A DNA stretch of 64,000 bases from Betaproteobacteria bacterium (GCA_009377585.1 WHTS01000017.1:16457-80456), one strand, 5' to 3'. Counted from the first letter of the stretch, positions 49,137 to 58,488 are shown. Translations and numbers: made by a program. Notes: generated by a model from the letters alone, not told the origin.

Positions 49137-50501
49137 TCATGGCGCCTCTGCCTTGAACGATTGCACCGCGCGCTCCATGCCCATGAAGCGCGATCCTTTC
49201 ACCAGCACCGTGGTATCGGCGTCGAGCTCGGGCTCGACCGCAGCAACGAGCTCTTCGATGCGGGAGAAATGCCGCGCCGAAGGCCCGAACGCAGCCGCTG
49301 CCAACGCGCTCGCGGCTCCCAGCGTGAACAGGCGCTCGATTGCGGCAGCGCGCGCCGCCTCGCCGACACGCAGGTGGCTCGCGTCCGTGTCCGTGCCGAG
49401 CTCACCCATGTCACCCAGCACGAGCATGCGCTTCCCGGGCATCGAGGCGAGCACCGCGATCGCAGCCAGTGTGGATTCGGGGTTGGCGTTGTAGGTGTCG
49501 TCGATCACGACCGCGCCATGGCGCCCGGCGCAGCGCTGCAGGCGGCCCTTCGGAGCACGAAAGGCGGCCAGTGCCGTGCCGACGACGGCTTGCGGCACGT
49601 CGAGCGCGTAGGCCGCCGCGGCGGCGGCAATGGCATTGCGAACGTTGTGCTCGCCCGGCACATCGAGACGGAGCTCGCACTGGCCGCGCGGTGTGCGGAT
49701 GACGATGTCGCTATGCAAAGCGTGGCCCGCATAGCGTCCGGTGACTTGCGCTTGGGCGTCGAGCGCAAAATCGATCGTGCGCCGGTGCGCGTTCGGGCTC
49801 CGCCACAAATCGGCGAACGCGTCGTCGGCATTGACGATCGCAATGCCGTCTTCATCCAGACCTTCGTAAATCTCGCCCTTGGCCTGGGCGATCGCCTCCA
49901 GGCTGCCGAGCAGCCCGATATGCGCGCTGCCGGCGTTGGTCACCAGCGCCACGTTCGGCCGCGCGAGGCCGCTCAGGTAGCGGATCTCGCCGGCGTGGTT
50001 CATGCCCATTTCGATCACCGCATAGCGGTGCGAGGCCCGCAGCCGCAGCAGCGTGAGCGGCATGCCGATGTCGTTGTTGAGATTGCCTTCGGTGGCGAGA
50101 ACCTCGGCCGGGTCGGCGCAGCCGGCGCGCAGCACCGTCGCGATCATGTCCTTCACCGTGGTCTTGCCGTTGCTGCCGGTAATCGCGATCAGGGGCAGCC
50201 GGAAACGCCGGCGCCAATACGTCGCAAGCCGTCCCAGCGCGGCGCGGGTATCGTCCACCTGGATGAGCGAACGAGGCGCAGCGGCTGCGGGCAGTGCCTC
50301 GCCTTGCACCACGGCGCCGGCCGCGCCGGCCGCGAATGCCTGGTCGAGAAACTGGACGGCGTCGAAGCGCTCGCCCTTGATGGAGAAGAAAAGCGCGCCG
50401 GCGGCCATGGAGCGCGTGTCGGTCGCCGCGCCGTAAAACGGCCGATCCTCGCCATGCAGCCGACCGGCCATGGCTGCGGCCGCCTCGCGCAGGCTCATCA
50501 T
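49137..50501 (-). CDS. murF: UDP-N-acetylmuramoyl-tripeptide--D-Ala-D-Ala ligase
   Basis: A 454-residue Mur ligase adding D-Ala-D-Ala. It has the N-terminal GAATDTRSMAAGALFFSIKGERFDA segment in two parts, the P-loop ITGSNGKTTVKDM near 108 and DDTYNANPES near 340. The ATG at 50501 overlaps the murE stop in ATGA. Confidence 0.97.
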   Translation of the reverse strand: MMSLREAAAAMAGRLHGEDRPFYGAATDTRSMAAGALFFSIKGERFDAVQFLDQAFAAGAAGAVVQGEALPAAAAPRSLIQVDDTRAALGRLATYWRRRFRLPLIAITGSNGKTTVKDMIATVLRAGCADPAEVLATEGNLNNDIGMPLTLLRLRASHRYAVIEMGMNHAGEIRYLSGLARPNVALVTNAGSAHIGLLGSLEAIAQAKGEIYEGLDEDGIAIVNADDAFADLWRSPNAHRRTIDFALDAQAQVTGRYAGHALHSDIVIRTPRGQCELRLDVPGEHNVRNAIAAAAAAYALDVPQAVVGTALAAFRAPKGRLQRCAGRHGAVVIDDTYNANPESTLAAIAVLASMPGKRMLVLGDMGELGTDTDASHLRVGEAARAAAIERLFTLGAASALAAAAFGPSARHFSRIEELVAAVEPELDADTTVLVKGSRFMGMERAVQSFKAEAP

Positions 50502-51997
50502 GCGCGCGCCCCGACAGTCAGTGGATCGGGAACGCGCTCGGGCCAGCGATCGAGACACAGGCGACTCACGGCCGCGTCACTGAAGGAATGGCGCACCCCC
50601 GCGATCTCCTGGTAAGGCTCGTGCCCCTTGCCGGCGACGAGCACCACGTCTTCGCGCTGCGCACCGGCAATCGCTCCGGCAATCGCTCGGCCCCGGTCCG
50701 GTTCCAGGACGAGCGGGGGGCGTGCGCCGGCGGCAATTTCGGCGATGATCGCGGCGGGATCTTCTGCGCGCGGATTGTCGCTGGTGATTACGACCTCGTC
50801 CGCGAGACGGGACGCCGCCTGTCCCATGAGCGGTCGCTTGCCGGCATCGCGCTCGCCGCCGCAACCGAACACGCAAACCAGGCGGCCGGCGTCGAAATGC
50901 CGGCGCAAGGATGTCAGCGCCTGCTCCAGCGCATCGGGCGTATGCGCGTAGTCGATGATGACGAGCGGCTTGTCGTCTCCCCCCAGGGTCTGCATCCGGC
51001 CTTCGACCGGGGCGAGGCGCTCGAGCGCCTCCAGTGCCTGGCCAAATGGAACATCGGCCGCGATCAGCACGCTCACGACGCCGAGCAGGTTCGCGGCATT
51101 GTGAGCGCCGAAAAGCGGGCTGCGGACAACGCCCTCGCCCCACGGGGTGCGAATTTCCAGCTCCAGGCCGAAGCGATGCAGGTCCAGGCGCGTGCCCGCA
51201 ACGGTCCCGCCGGTCAGACCGTAAGTGAGCACGGCTGCGCGGCTGGCGTTAAGCCGCCCCACCAGGCTGCGGCCGAAGGCATCGTCGATGTTGATTACCG
51301 CGCATCCCAGTCCGGGCCATTTAAACAGCCGCGCCTTCGCTTCGCCGTAGCGCACCATGTCGCCGTGGTAGTCGAGATGGTCGCGCGTGAGGTTGGTGAA
51401 GAGCGCGATGTCGAACCGTGCCCCGCTCAAGCGTCCCTGCACCAAGCCGTGCGAGGAAGCTTCCATGGCGACGCAGCAGGCGCCCTCGCGGCGATAGCGC
51501 GCCAGCAACGGATGCAGGGCGAGTGCATCCGGGGTCGTATTGGCGAGCCCTTCGAGCGCGCCCAAGAATCCGTGCCCGAGCGTGCCGATGACCGCGCTAC
51601 GCCGGCCGGCCGCACTCAAGGCTGCCGCGATCCAGTGGCTGCACGACGTCTTGCCGTTGGTGCCGGTCACGCCGATCATCAACAGATCGCGTGCAGGCTC
51701 GCCCGCCGCCAGGGCTGCGATCTCGCCGGCGAGATCGCGCAAACCCGGCATGCCGATGTTCGCAACCTGCCACGGCCGCTGCCACTCGAAGCCTTGCCGC
51801 TCCCACAGAACCGCTGCCGCCCCGTTCGCGATCGCGGCCGCGATGAAATCGCGCCCGTCGAGGCGCTCGCCCGGATACGCGACGAATACGTCGCCACGCC
51901 GAACCTGCCGGCTGTCGTTGCGCAGGCGCACGGCGTCGATTCCATGCCCTCGAAGCCCATCGAGGCATTGCTGCGCCGCCCATTGCCGCGGGTCCAT
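50498..51997 (-). CDS. murE: UDP-MurNAc-L-Ala-D-Glu--meso-diaminopimelate ligase
   Basis: A 499-residue Mur ligase. It has the P-loop GVTGTNGKTSCSHW near 110, MEASSHGLVQGRL near 178 and TSDNPRAEDP near 410; DNPR marks meso-diaminopimelate specificity. I place the start at the ATG at 51997 because the in-frame ATG at 52012 lies inside the terminal repeat of the MITE-like element that begins at 52000. Confidence 0.96.
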   Translation of the reverse strand: MDPRQWAAQQCLDGLRGHGIDAVRLRNDSRQVRRGDVFVAYPGERLDGRDFIAAAIANGAAAVLWERQGFEWQRPWQVANIGMPGLRDLAGEIAALAAGEPARDLLMIGVTGTNGKTSCSHWIAAALSAAGRRSAVIGTLGHGFLGALEGLANTTPDALALHPLLARYRREGACCVAMEASSHGLVQGRLSGARFDIALFTNLTRDHLDYHGDMVRYGEAKARLFKWPGLGCAVINIDDAFGRSLVGRLNASRAAVLTYGLTGGTVAGTRLDLHRFGLELEIRTPWGEGVVRSPLFGAHNAANLLGVVSVLIAADVPFGQALEALERLAPVEGRMQTLGGDDKPLVIIDYAHTPDALEQALTSLRRHFDAGRLVCVFGCGGERDAGKRPLMGQAASRLADEVVITSDNPRAEDPAAIIAEIAAGARPPLVLEPDRGRAIAGAIAGAQREDVVLVAGKGHEPYQEIAGVRHSFSDAAVSRLCLDRWPERVPDPLTVGARA

Positions 51998-51999
51998 GT

Positions 52000-52246
52000 C
52001 TAGCCCGGACATTTCATCGGGGCGCGGGATGATGGCGAGTCGAGTTGCGAGCCAGTTTGGGCTCGGCCGTCGCAGCCAATAGCCAGACTATTGGCAAGAC
52101 GGACATGCCCAAAATGGCCGCAAATCGGCCGCCAGCGCCCGTGCAGGCCGATGTTCAAATCGTACTTGGTGGCTACTCGTTCAATCACTTCATTTCTCGA
52201 AGTATTCATCTCAATTCGGGCCGGCCCGGTGAAATATCCGGGCTAG
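52000..52246. mobile_element. MITE-like element, second type (247 bp), between ftsI and murE
   Basis: Terminal inverted repeats of 22 bases (core TAGCCCGGAYATTTCAYCGG) at 52000-52021 and 52225-52246 with two mismatches. An internal hairpin CCAATAG-CCAGA-CTATTGG is at 52076-52094. The ends carry CTAG; at the ftsI side this provides the TAG stop. The inner open frame of about 69 codons is not a convincing gene. No transposase is present. Confidence 0.82.
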
Positions 52247-54009
52247 CCCCGAGGCCCGGTTTCTTCGTGCGCCACCCATACTTCTTCCTTGATGAGCGGC
52301 GCATCGGCCGGGGGCAGCTTCACGTTCAGGGTGGGTGCATCGGGCGGGACCGAGAGGCTCCGCAGCGTGGCCGCCGCCACTTCGCGGAACACCGGCGCGG
52401 CCACGGCGCCGCCGTAGTGTTGCCCCGCGGATGGCTCGTCGATCATTACCGCGATGATGATGCGAGGGTCCGAAGCCGGTGCGAAACCGACGAAGGACGA
52501 CACGTACTTGCTGGCGGCATAGCGGCCGTTTTCGAGCTTGTGCGCCGTTCCGGTCTTGCCCGCGACGCGATAGCCGGCGACTTGCGCGCGCGGCGCGGTG
52601 CCGCCGGGCTGCACCGCGAGCTCGAGCATCTTGCTCAGGGCGTGCGCGCTCGCGGGCGAAATGACCTGCGTCCCGGCCTCCGGCTCTTCGCGCTTGAGCA
52701 GCGTGATGGATTTGAGCTCGCCTTCGTTGGCGAAGATCGTGTAGGCCCGCGCGAGCTGCATCAGGCTCACCGAGATGCCGTGACCGTACGACATGGTCGC
52801 CTGTTCGATCGGCTTCCATTTCTGATACGGCCGCAGCCGCCCCGAGCCTTCGCCCGGAAAGCCGGAATCGGGCACCCTGCCGAAGCCCGAGCGCGCGAAC
52901 ATCTCCCACATCGCCTGCGCCGGCAGGCTTAGCGCGATCTTGGCCGCGCCGACGTTGGACGATTTCTGGATGACTTGCGCCACCGTGATGGCGCCCGCGG
53001 GATGGACGTCGCTGATCACCCTCTTCCCGACCATCATGCGGCCGTTGCCGGTCGGCACGATCGTGTCCGGCTGTACCCGGCCGGCCTCGAGCGCGGCGGC
53101 GATCGTGAACGGCTTGAGCGTCGATCCCGGCTCGAACAGATCGATCAGTGCGCGGTTGCGGGAGCGATACGGATCGATGCGGCCGCGGTTGTTCGGGTTG
53201 TAGGCCGGCAGGTTGGCCATCGCGAGCACTTCACCGGTGCGTGCGTCGAGCACAACGATGCCGCCCGCCTTGGCTTTGTGCTCTTCCAGCGCTCGCTTCA
53301 GCTCCCGGTAAGCGGTGTACTGGATCTTGAGATCGATCGAGAGCGTGAGGTCGCGTCCCTGCTGCGGGGCGCGGATGCTTTCCACGTCCTCGACGATCCG
53401 GCCGAGCCGGTCCTTGATGACGCGCCGGCTGCCGGGCTTGCCCACCAGCTCGTCCTGATAGGCCAGCTCGAGCCCTTCCTGGCCTCTGTCGTCGATGTCG
53501 GTGATGCCGATCAAGTGTGCGGTCACTTCGCCTGCCGGATAGTAGCGGCGGTACTCGCGCTGCAGGAACACGCCCGGTATGTCGAGCTCCACGACGCGCG
53601 CGGCGTGCTCGGGCGGAAGCTGACGGCGCAGGTAAGCGAATTCCCGTTCCTGATCCGCTACCCGGCGCCTGATGTCGTCGGCTTCGACCCCGAGCAGGCG
53701 AGCGAGGCGTTTGAGCTGGTCCGCGCTCGGATCGAAATCCGGCGGGCTCGCCCAGACCGATTCGACTGCGGTCGAAATCGCCAGCGGCTCACCGTGCCGA
53801 TCGGTGATGCGACCGCGGTGCGCGCTGATTTCCACCACCCGGCTGTAGCGCGATTCGCCCTTCTGCTGCAGGAAATCGTTGTTCAACCCTTGCAAATACA
53901 CAGCCCGAACGACCAGCGCCAGCATCCATGCGAGCAGGATCGCGAGCAGCAGGCGCGAGCGCCAGATCGGAAAACGCAGCCGCAATACCGGATTCGCGGC
54001 CGAGCTCAT
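52243..54009 (-). CDS. ftsI: Septal peptidoglycan transpeptidase FtsI (PBP3)
   Basis: A 588-residue class B penicillin-binding protein. One N-terminal helix (about 18-40), a dimerisation domain, then the transpeptidase with the SxxK motif in EPGSTLKPFT near 307, SSN (QKSSNVGAAK) near 365 and KTGT near 505. The ATG at 54009 overlaps the ftsL stop. Its TAG lies in the end of the MITE-like element, so the last residues may be altered from the ancestral form. Confidence 0.97.
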   Translation of the reverse strand: MSSAANPVLRLRFPIWRSRLLLAILLAWMLALVVRAVYLQGLNNDFLQQKGESRYSRVVEISAHRGRITDRHGEPLAISTAVESVWASPPDFDPSADQLKRLARLLGVEADDIRRRVADQEREFAYLRRQLPPEHAARVVELDIPGVFLQREYRRYYPAGEVTAHLIGITDIDDRGQEGLELAYQDELVGKPGSRRVIKDRLGRIVEDVESIRAPQQGRDLTLSIDLKIQYTAYRELKRALEEHKAKAGGIVVLDARTGEVLAMANLPAYNPNNRGRIDPYRSRNRALIDLFEPGSTLKPFTIAAALEAGRVQPDTIVPTGNGRMMVGKRVISDVHPAGAITVAQVIQKSSNVGAAKIALSLPAQAMWEMFARSGFGRVPDSGFPGEGSGRLRPYQKWKPIEQATMSYGHGISVSLMQLARAYTIFANEGELKSITLLKREEPEAGTQVISPASAHALSKMLELAVQPGGTAPRAQVAGYRVAGKTGTAHKLENGRYAASKYVSSFVGFAPASDPRIIIAVMIDEPSAGQHYGGAVAAPVFREVAAATLRSLSVPPDAPTLNVKLPPADAPLIKEEVWVAHEETGPRG

Positions 54010-54287
54010 TTCGCCGCCACCTGCTCGCCAGGAACGAGCATCTGGATCCGGTTGGGACTGAGCGCGCGCATGTTCAGTTGCGCGCTCGCTACCCGTTCGA
54101 TCCGCGCCTGCATGCCCCAGGTGCTGGCTTCGAGCTGAAGCTGGCCAAACTCGATTTCCAGTTGCTTGGTGCGGGCGCGTTCCTTTTCCAGCGCGACGAA
54201 AAGCTTGCGCGACTGGTGATGCGCGGCGACCGTCGCGAGCGCGCAGGCGATCGCGACCGCCAGCAGAAGGAGATTCAGCCGCGCCAC
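54006..54287 (-). CDS. ftsL: Cell division protein FtsL
   Basis: A 93-residue bitopic divisome protein: a helix at about 4-24 and then a leucine-zipper-like coiled coil to about 65. It starts with GTG (54287), supported by CAGGAG 6 bases upstream; no ATG fits. It activates FtsWI together with FtsB and FtsQ. Confidence 0.92.
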   Translation of the reverse strand: MARLNLLLLAVAIACALATVAAHHQSRKLFVALEKERARTKQLEIEFGQLQLEASTWGMQARIERVASAQLNMRALSPNRIQMLVPGEQVAAK

Positions 54288-54372
54288 GTGCTTCTCCTGA
54301 CCGCCGCAAGGCTCGGTGCGCCACGATGCAGCCCACGGCGCGGACTTGCGACAGGGCCGATGGGCGCGGCGC

Positions 54373-55299
54373 TCATAGGTGTTCCGCCACCCGCATGATG
54401 GCGCTGCGGGCGCGTGGATTGGCCGCGACCTCACGCGCTAGAGGCCGAACCGGCTTGCCGACGATGCGCGCCCGCGCCCGCGGCAGATCGCGCGCTCGCA
54501 CCGGCAGGTCCAGCGGTAACCGGTCGACTGCTGCCTGGTCGCGCATGAACCGCTTGACGATCCGGTCTTCGAGCGAATGGAAGCTCACCACCACGAGCCG
54601 GCCGCCCGGGCGCAAGGCATCGAGCGCTTGCGGCAACACTAGCGCCAATTGCGCAAGCTCCTGATTGACGTGAATCCGTACAGCCTGAAAGGTGCGCGTC
54701 GCCGGATCCTGGCGAGCCTCGCGTGTGCGGACCGCCTTTGCCACGATCGCGGCAAGCTCGCGTGTGGATGCAACAGGTCGCTGCGCTCGAGCCGCAACAA
54801 TCGCTGCTGCAATCTGTTTAGCAAACCGTTCTTCGCCATAGCGCGCGATTACCTCCCGGATCTCGCCCTCGCCGGCAGCGGCCAGCCACTGCATCGCACT
54901 CTCACCGCGGCTCGTGTCCATGCGCATGTCGAGCGGGCCTGTATGCCGGAACGAAAAGCCGCGCTGCGGATCGTCGAGCTGCGTGGACGAAACGCCGAGA
55001 TCGAGCAGAACGCCGTCCACCGCGTCGATGGCAAAACGCGCAAGCACGTCCCGGAGCTCGGAAAAGGCTGCGTGCACGATGTCGAAGCGGCCATCGAGGA
55101 TGTCCCTGCCTGCGCTAACGGCTGCCGGATCGCGATCCAATCCGATCAGCCGACCTTCCGTACCGAGCCGCGCGAGAATCGCCCGGCTGTGTCCGCCACG
55201 CCCGAACGTGCAGTCGACGTAGATGCCTTCCGCGTGCACGTCGAGCGCGCTTACCGCTTCTTCCAGCAGCACCGGCGCGTGCTGCAATGACGTCGTCAT
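54373..55299 (-). CDS. rsmH: 16S rRNA m4C1402 methyltransferase
   Basis: A 308-residue methyltransferase (formerly MraW). It has [13 protein letters not shown] at the start, the SAM motif [14 protein letters not shown] near 30, [12 protein letters not shown] near 100 and [16 protein letters not shown] near 250. Its ATG directly follows the mraZ TAG. Confidence 0.97.
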   Translation of the reverse strand: MTTSLQHAPVLLEEAVSALDVHAEGIYVDCTFGRGGHSRAILARLGTEGRLIGLDRDPAAVSAGRDILDGRFDIVHAAFSELRDVLARFAIDAVDGVLLDLGVSSTQLDDPQRGFSFRHTGPLDMRMDTSRGESAMQWLAAAGEGEIREVIARYGEERFAKQIAAAIVAARAQRPVASTRELAAIVAKAVRTREARQDPATRTFQAVRIHVNQELAQLALVLPQALDALRPGGRLVVVSFHSLEDRIVKRFMRDQAAVDRLPLDLPVRARDLPRARARIVGKPVRPLAREVAANPRARSAIMRVAEHL

Positions 55300-55746
55300 C
55301 TAAAGCGAGAATTTTTCCATTCCCGGCGGCAGCAGGCTGTCGCCCTGCGCCACGATCTGCTCGATCTGCTGTTCCCACTGCTCGTTGTTCCAGATCTCGA
55401 AGTGGGTACCCTGCCCGACCAGCACGACGCGCTTTTCGAGCGAGGCGTAGCGGCGCAACTCGGGCGGGATCAGCAGCCGGCCGGCCGAGTCCATTTCCAC
55501 GTCCTTTGCAAAACCCACCAGAAGCCGCTGCACCAGGCTCGTTTGGCGATCCAGGCTGGAAAAGCTCATGATTTGCGCCCGGATCGGCTCCCAGGCCGGG
55601 CGGGGATAGAGCAGCAGGCAGCGGTGCGGGTGGGCCGTGGCAACGAGCCGGCCCTCGGCTTGCGCCAGAAGCAGCTCGCGATGCCCGGTCGGGACGGCTA
55701 GACGCCCCTTGGCATCGAGATTGAGCTCGCTTGCGCCTTGAAACAT
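55300..55746 (-). CDS. mraZ: Transcriptional regulator MraZ
   Basis: A 148-residue double AbrB-like protein, first gene of the cell-division cluster and its autoregulator. Both repeats show the family pattern (LDAKGRLAVPT near 12; MDSAGRLLIPPELR near 85). The start MFQGASELNLD at 55746 is the family start. MraZ boxes lie about 30 bases upstream. Confidence 0.97.
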   Translation of the reverse strand: MFQGASELNLDAKGRLAVPTGHRELLLAQAEGRLVATAHPHRCLLLYPRPAWEPIRAQIMSFSSLDRQTSLVQRLLVGFAKDVEMDSAGRLLIPPELRRYASLEKRVVLVGQGTHFEIWNNEQWEQQIEQIVAQGDSLLPPGMEKFSL

Positions 55747-55774
55747 GCCGGTTGGCCCTGAAAATACACCAAAA

Positions 55775-55799
55775 CCCACTTTCTTCCACAATTTCCCAC
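55775..55799 (-). promoter_or_regulatory. Three MraZ boxes
   Basis: On the minus strand GTGGG, GTGGA and GTGGG recur at exactly 10-base intervals (55799, 55789, 55779), the known layout of MraZ operators. They lie immediately downstream of the candidate -10. Confidence 0.8.
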
Positions 55800-55826
55800 T
55801 CTATACATGTGGGCTCCGGCGGTCAA
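55800..55826 (-). promoter_or_regulatory. Candidate promoter of the mraZ operon
   Basis: TTGACC (55826-55821) and TATAGA (55805-55800) with a 15-base spacer, short but with good hexamers. The rest of the 243-base gap to rnpB is AT-richer and contains the palindrome CCGCCGGCGG at 55874-55883. Confidence 0.5.
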
Positions 55827-55988
55827 GCGGCATCCCGCAAATTTTTTCAATGATCACAAAGGTTTATGGTATTCCGCCGGCGGAAACGTGGCAGCAGAAT
55901 AATTAACGAAATATCAAAGAGTTACGGCTTGATCTCCGCCCGGGTTGGTGACGCGGGAGGGACGGTGTGTGAAATAATGCACGGAAAG

Positions 55989-56341
55989 GGGGAAGCCGGC
56001 CGGTAAGCCGGGTTCTGTCGCGGACAGCCATTCCTCTTGGCGTACGGTTACCCGCACGCTCCAGCGACCTACCCGAGGGCAGCGCGAGCCACGCTATCGC
56101 CCCCTACGCGGTCTTGCTCCGGATGGGGTTTACCCTGCCGTTCGTGTTGCCACGAACGCGGTGCGCTCTTACCGCACCATTTCACCCTTGCCAGCCCGGG
56201 AGGGCTTCGGCGGTGTATTTTCTGTGGCACTTTCCGTCGCCTCACGGCGCCCGGCCGTTAACCGGCATCCTGCTCTTTGGAGCCCGGACTTTCCTCTACA
56301 CACGCTTGGTGACGTGCGCAGCGGCTGTCTAGCCGACTTCC
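55989..56341 (-). ncRNA. rnpB: RNase P RNA, bacterial class A
   Basis: The catalytic RNA that matures tRNA 5' ends. The universal segments are present on the minus strand: AGAGGAAAGTCCGGGCTCC near the 5' part, GGGTGAAA, GCAAGACCG and the 3' ACAGAACCCGGCTTA. The ends GAAGTCGGC and GCCGGCTTC pair as helix P1, which fixes the limits to within a few bases. Length about 350 is normal. It lies between mraZ and the Ldh gene. Confidence 0.95.
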
Positions 56342-56372
56342 CGCTGCGACTTTACCACGCGTGTGTACGTTC

Positions 56373-56394
56373 AGTCCGGGCCGCCCGGACTTTT
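56373..56394 (+). terminator. Hairpin AGTCCGGG-CCG-CCCGGACT followed by TTT
   Basis: An 8-base perfect stem with a T-run on the plus strand, just upstream of the rnpB 5' end. It would stop transcription running into rnpB's upstream region from the left, or it is part of the adjacent hairpin repeat. Confidence 0.4.
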
Positions 56395-56445
56395 GGCTTC
56401 GACTAACATGCTCGCTTCGCGAGGCATGTGAGTCTACGCCGCAAC
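56391..56445. repeat. Hairpin repeat, distant family A member beside rnpB
   Basis: It starts TTTTGGCTTCGACTAAC, has the stem ACATGC/GCATGT with an inner stem CTCGC/GCGAG, and ends TCTACGCCGCAAC. The layout parallels the units near ftsW, but the sequence match is weaker. Confidence 0.5.
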
Positions 56446-56472
56446 ATAGCTACATTTCTTTCGCGATGTTGT

Positions 56473-56519
56473 CTCTGCAGACGCCTGGTGTCGTGCGCCG
56501 CGGCTGTCTGGTCGATTCC
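56473..56519 (-). pseudogene. Diverged copy of the rnpB 5' end
   Basis: About 47 bases match the first 48 bases of rnpB (56341-56294) at about 40 positions, including CAGACAGCCG and CGCACG. It lies about 130 bases upstream of the true 5' end with the hairpin repeat between. The rest of RNase P RNA is absent, so it is a remnant. Otherwise 56342-56584 has no gene. Confidence 0.75.
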
Positions 56520-56584
56520 TACGCGGGTACCATGAGTGATCGCGCATCTTGAATTCGGCTCTTCCCAATTTCACAGGAACAACG

Positions 56585-57640
56585 ATGGATGATCAACCTC
56601 GCATTCAAGCCGACCGGCTGATCGAATTCGCTACCGCCGTGTACGAAAGCGCGGGCATGCCGGCCGCGGATGCGCGGCTGATCGCGGATACGCTGGTGCA
56701 GGCGGATCTGTGGGGACACCAGTCGCACGGCGTGCTGCGACTCGGGTGGTATCTCGACCGGCTGCGCAACCAGGTGATGCGGCCGACGGCGCAGATCGAA
56801 CAGCTGATCGACGCCGGCGCGATGGGCCTGGTCGACGGACACGATAGCGTCGGGCAGGTCGTGACGATGCAGGCAACGAAACAGGCGATACGCCGCGCGA
56901 AGGAACACGGCGTCGGCGTGGTGGGCGTGCGCAACTCGAACCACTTCGGCACCTGCATGTACTACACGCTCACGGGTGCGCGCGAGGACTGCGTGATGCT
57001 GCTCGCCAGCAACGGCGGACCGGCGATGGCGCCCTGGGGAGGCAAGAAGAAGATCATCGGCACCAATCCCTGGTCGGTCGCGGCGCCGGCGGGAAAGCAT
57101 CCGCCGCTCGTCATGGACATGGCGAATACCGGCGTCGCACGCGGCAAGATCTATCTCGCGCGCAACAAGCGCCTGCCGATCCCGCTCGGCTGGGCCATCA
57201 ATGCGGCCGGCGAGCCGACCACGGACCCGCAGGAAGCGATCGACGGCATCATCCTGCCGATGGCCGAGCACAAGGGCTATGCCATTGCCGTGATCGTCGA
57301 CCTGCTCTCGGGCGTGCTGACCGGGAGCGGGTTCCTGTCCGCGGTGCACAGTCCGTACAAGACCGCGGAGAAGAGCAACTGCGGCCACTTCATGATCGCG
57401 ATCGACATCAAGGTCCTGCAGCCGCTGGCAGAATTTCACGCGCGCATGGAAGCATTCATCGCGGAGATCAAGTCGGTGCCGCTGGCGCAGGGCTGCGAAG
57501 AAATCTTCTATCCCGGCGAGATGGAAGCACGCAGCGACCTGCGCAACCGCAGCGAAGGCCTGCAGCTCGCCGCCGACACGATCGCCGACCTGCGGCGCAT
57601 TGCAGCCGAAACCGGCCTGCAGTCGAAGTTGCCGCTGTGA
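56585..57640 (+). CDS. Ldh-family NAD(P)-dependent dehydrogenase (malate/lactate/ureidoglycolate type)
   Basis: A 351-residue oxidoreductase of the non-Rossmann Ldh2/YlbC family, which oxidises 2-hydroxy acids. Conserved segments are DLWGHQSHGVLRL near 45, VGVVGVRNSNHFGTCMYY near 118, IGTNPWSVAAP near 160 and MAEHKGYAIAVIVDLLSG near 240. AGGAA precedes the ATG at 56585. The substrate is unknown; (S)-sulfolactate dehydrogenases fall in this family, which would fit the organosulfur operon, but it is 45 kb away. Confidence 0.88.
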   Translation: MDDQPRIQADRLIEFATAVYESAGMPAADARLIADTLVQADLWGHQSHGVLRLGWYLDRLRNQVMRPTAQIEQLIDAGAMGLVDGHDSVGQVVTMQATKQAIRRAKEHGVGVVGVRNSNHFGTCMYYTLTGAREDCVMLLASNGGPAMAPWGGKKKIIGTNPWSVAAPAGKHPPLVMDMANTGVARGKIYLARNKRLPIPLGWAINAAGEPTTDPQEAIDGIILPMAEHKGYAIAVIVDLLSGVLTGSGFLSAVHSPYKTAEKSNCGHFMIAIDIKVLQPLAEFHARMEAFIAEIKSVPLAQGCEEIFYPGEMEARSDLRNRSEGLQLAADTIADLRRIAAETGLQSKLPL

Positions 57641-57658
57641 GTTGGGCGCAAGCTCGTA

Positions 57659-58279
57659 TCAGCGCTCATCCGCCCAGCTGGCCTCGGCAAACATAGCGGA
57701 CTCGGCCTTCGGTCTTTCCGATTTCGCGTCGAGCGTGCGCACCGCGCTCAGCACGGCGGCCAAGTGTCCGTCGCGCACGCCGAGCGAGCGCAAGTGTGAA
57801 ACGGTGTTCAGGACATACTCGATGTTCGATCCGCGCTGACCCCGACACGCGACCACGCGCCGGGCGATTTCAGCGGCAGGCAGGTTGCCGGCATAGTGCT
57901 TGTGCATTCGGTCGACGGTGAAGGCCAGCGCGCGTACAGCCTGCGATCCGATGCGAACGTCCAGCAGCCGCGGGTGGTAGCTGCGATTGCGCATCTCGCG
58001 CTGCCACAGTTCGAGCAACGTCACCGCGACTTGCTCGCGCGGGACCAGAAACGCCATGCCGTGACACGAGCCGCCGTGCGCCAATCCCATGACCAACCCC
58101 GGTTGCTTGGTCGTTCCGCGATGGTCGGTCGAGTGAATGCAAAGCGCGCGGTGAAACCCGAACAGCCGCGCCGGGTGTTTGCGCAAATAGTGGAACCCCG
58201 GATTCCACATGAGCGACCCGTAACCGAAGATCCACAAGTCGCCTGCGGGCAATCGAGCGGCGAACCGGTCGAGGGTCAT
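57659..58279 (-). CDS. chaC: Gamma-glutamylcyclotransferase, ChaC family
   Basis: A 206-residue enzyme that splits glutathione to 5-oxoproline and Cys-Gly. It starts with the family motif WIFGYGSLMWNPGF near residue 16, and the catalytic Glu region corresponds to FLVPREQVAVTLLELW. The ATG at 58279 has GAGG 5 bases upstream. A MITE-like element begins 19 bases upstream of it, so the original promoter and leader have probably been displaced. Confidence 0.92.
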   Translation of the reverse strand: MTLDRFAARLPAGDLWIFGYGSLMWNPGFHYLRKHPARLFGFHRALCIHSTDHRGTTKQPGLVMGLAHGGSCHGMAFLVPREQVAVTLLELWQREMRNRSYHPRLLDVRIGSQAVRALAFTVDRMHKHYAGNLPAAEIARRVVACRGQRGSNIEYVLNTVSHLRSLGVRDGHLAAVLSAVRTLDAKSERPKAESAMFAEASWADER

Positions 58280-58297
58280 GGTCCTCATGCCTGCGCT

Positions 58298-58488
58298 AGT
58301 GTCCTGAGTCCGAGGTTCGTCGCAGAAATCTCGACATCTGCCCTGAGGCCAAGCGGGCAAAAGTGTCGAAATCGGCGCCAGACGCGAAGCGAACCACAGC
58401 CAGGTTGGACACCTGGCGAGGATTCGCGACAATGTATGGCGTCGATTCTCGGCATCTTTTGCGCGGCGAATTTCGGACTCAGGACACT
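58298..58488. mobile_element. MITE-like element, copy 2 (191 bp)
   Basis: The same element as at 35536-35725 but in the opposite orientation, with the identical 16-base terminal inverted repeats (58298-58313 and 58473-58488). It fills the gap between chaC and pyrC. Its right end contains the pyrC stop codon: the terminal repeat read as GTG-TCC-TGA ends the protein. Confidence 0.9.

Noticed and set aside
50498..52012. murE start at 52012
   Set aside because: That ATG lies inside the element's terminal repeat; the ATG at 51997 is just outside it and gives a complete MurE.
52000..52209. 69-codon minus-strand frame in the ftsI-murE gap
   Set aside because: It lies wholly in the MITE-like element and has no recognisable domain.
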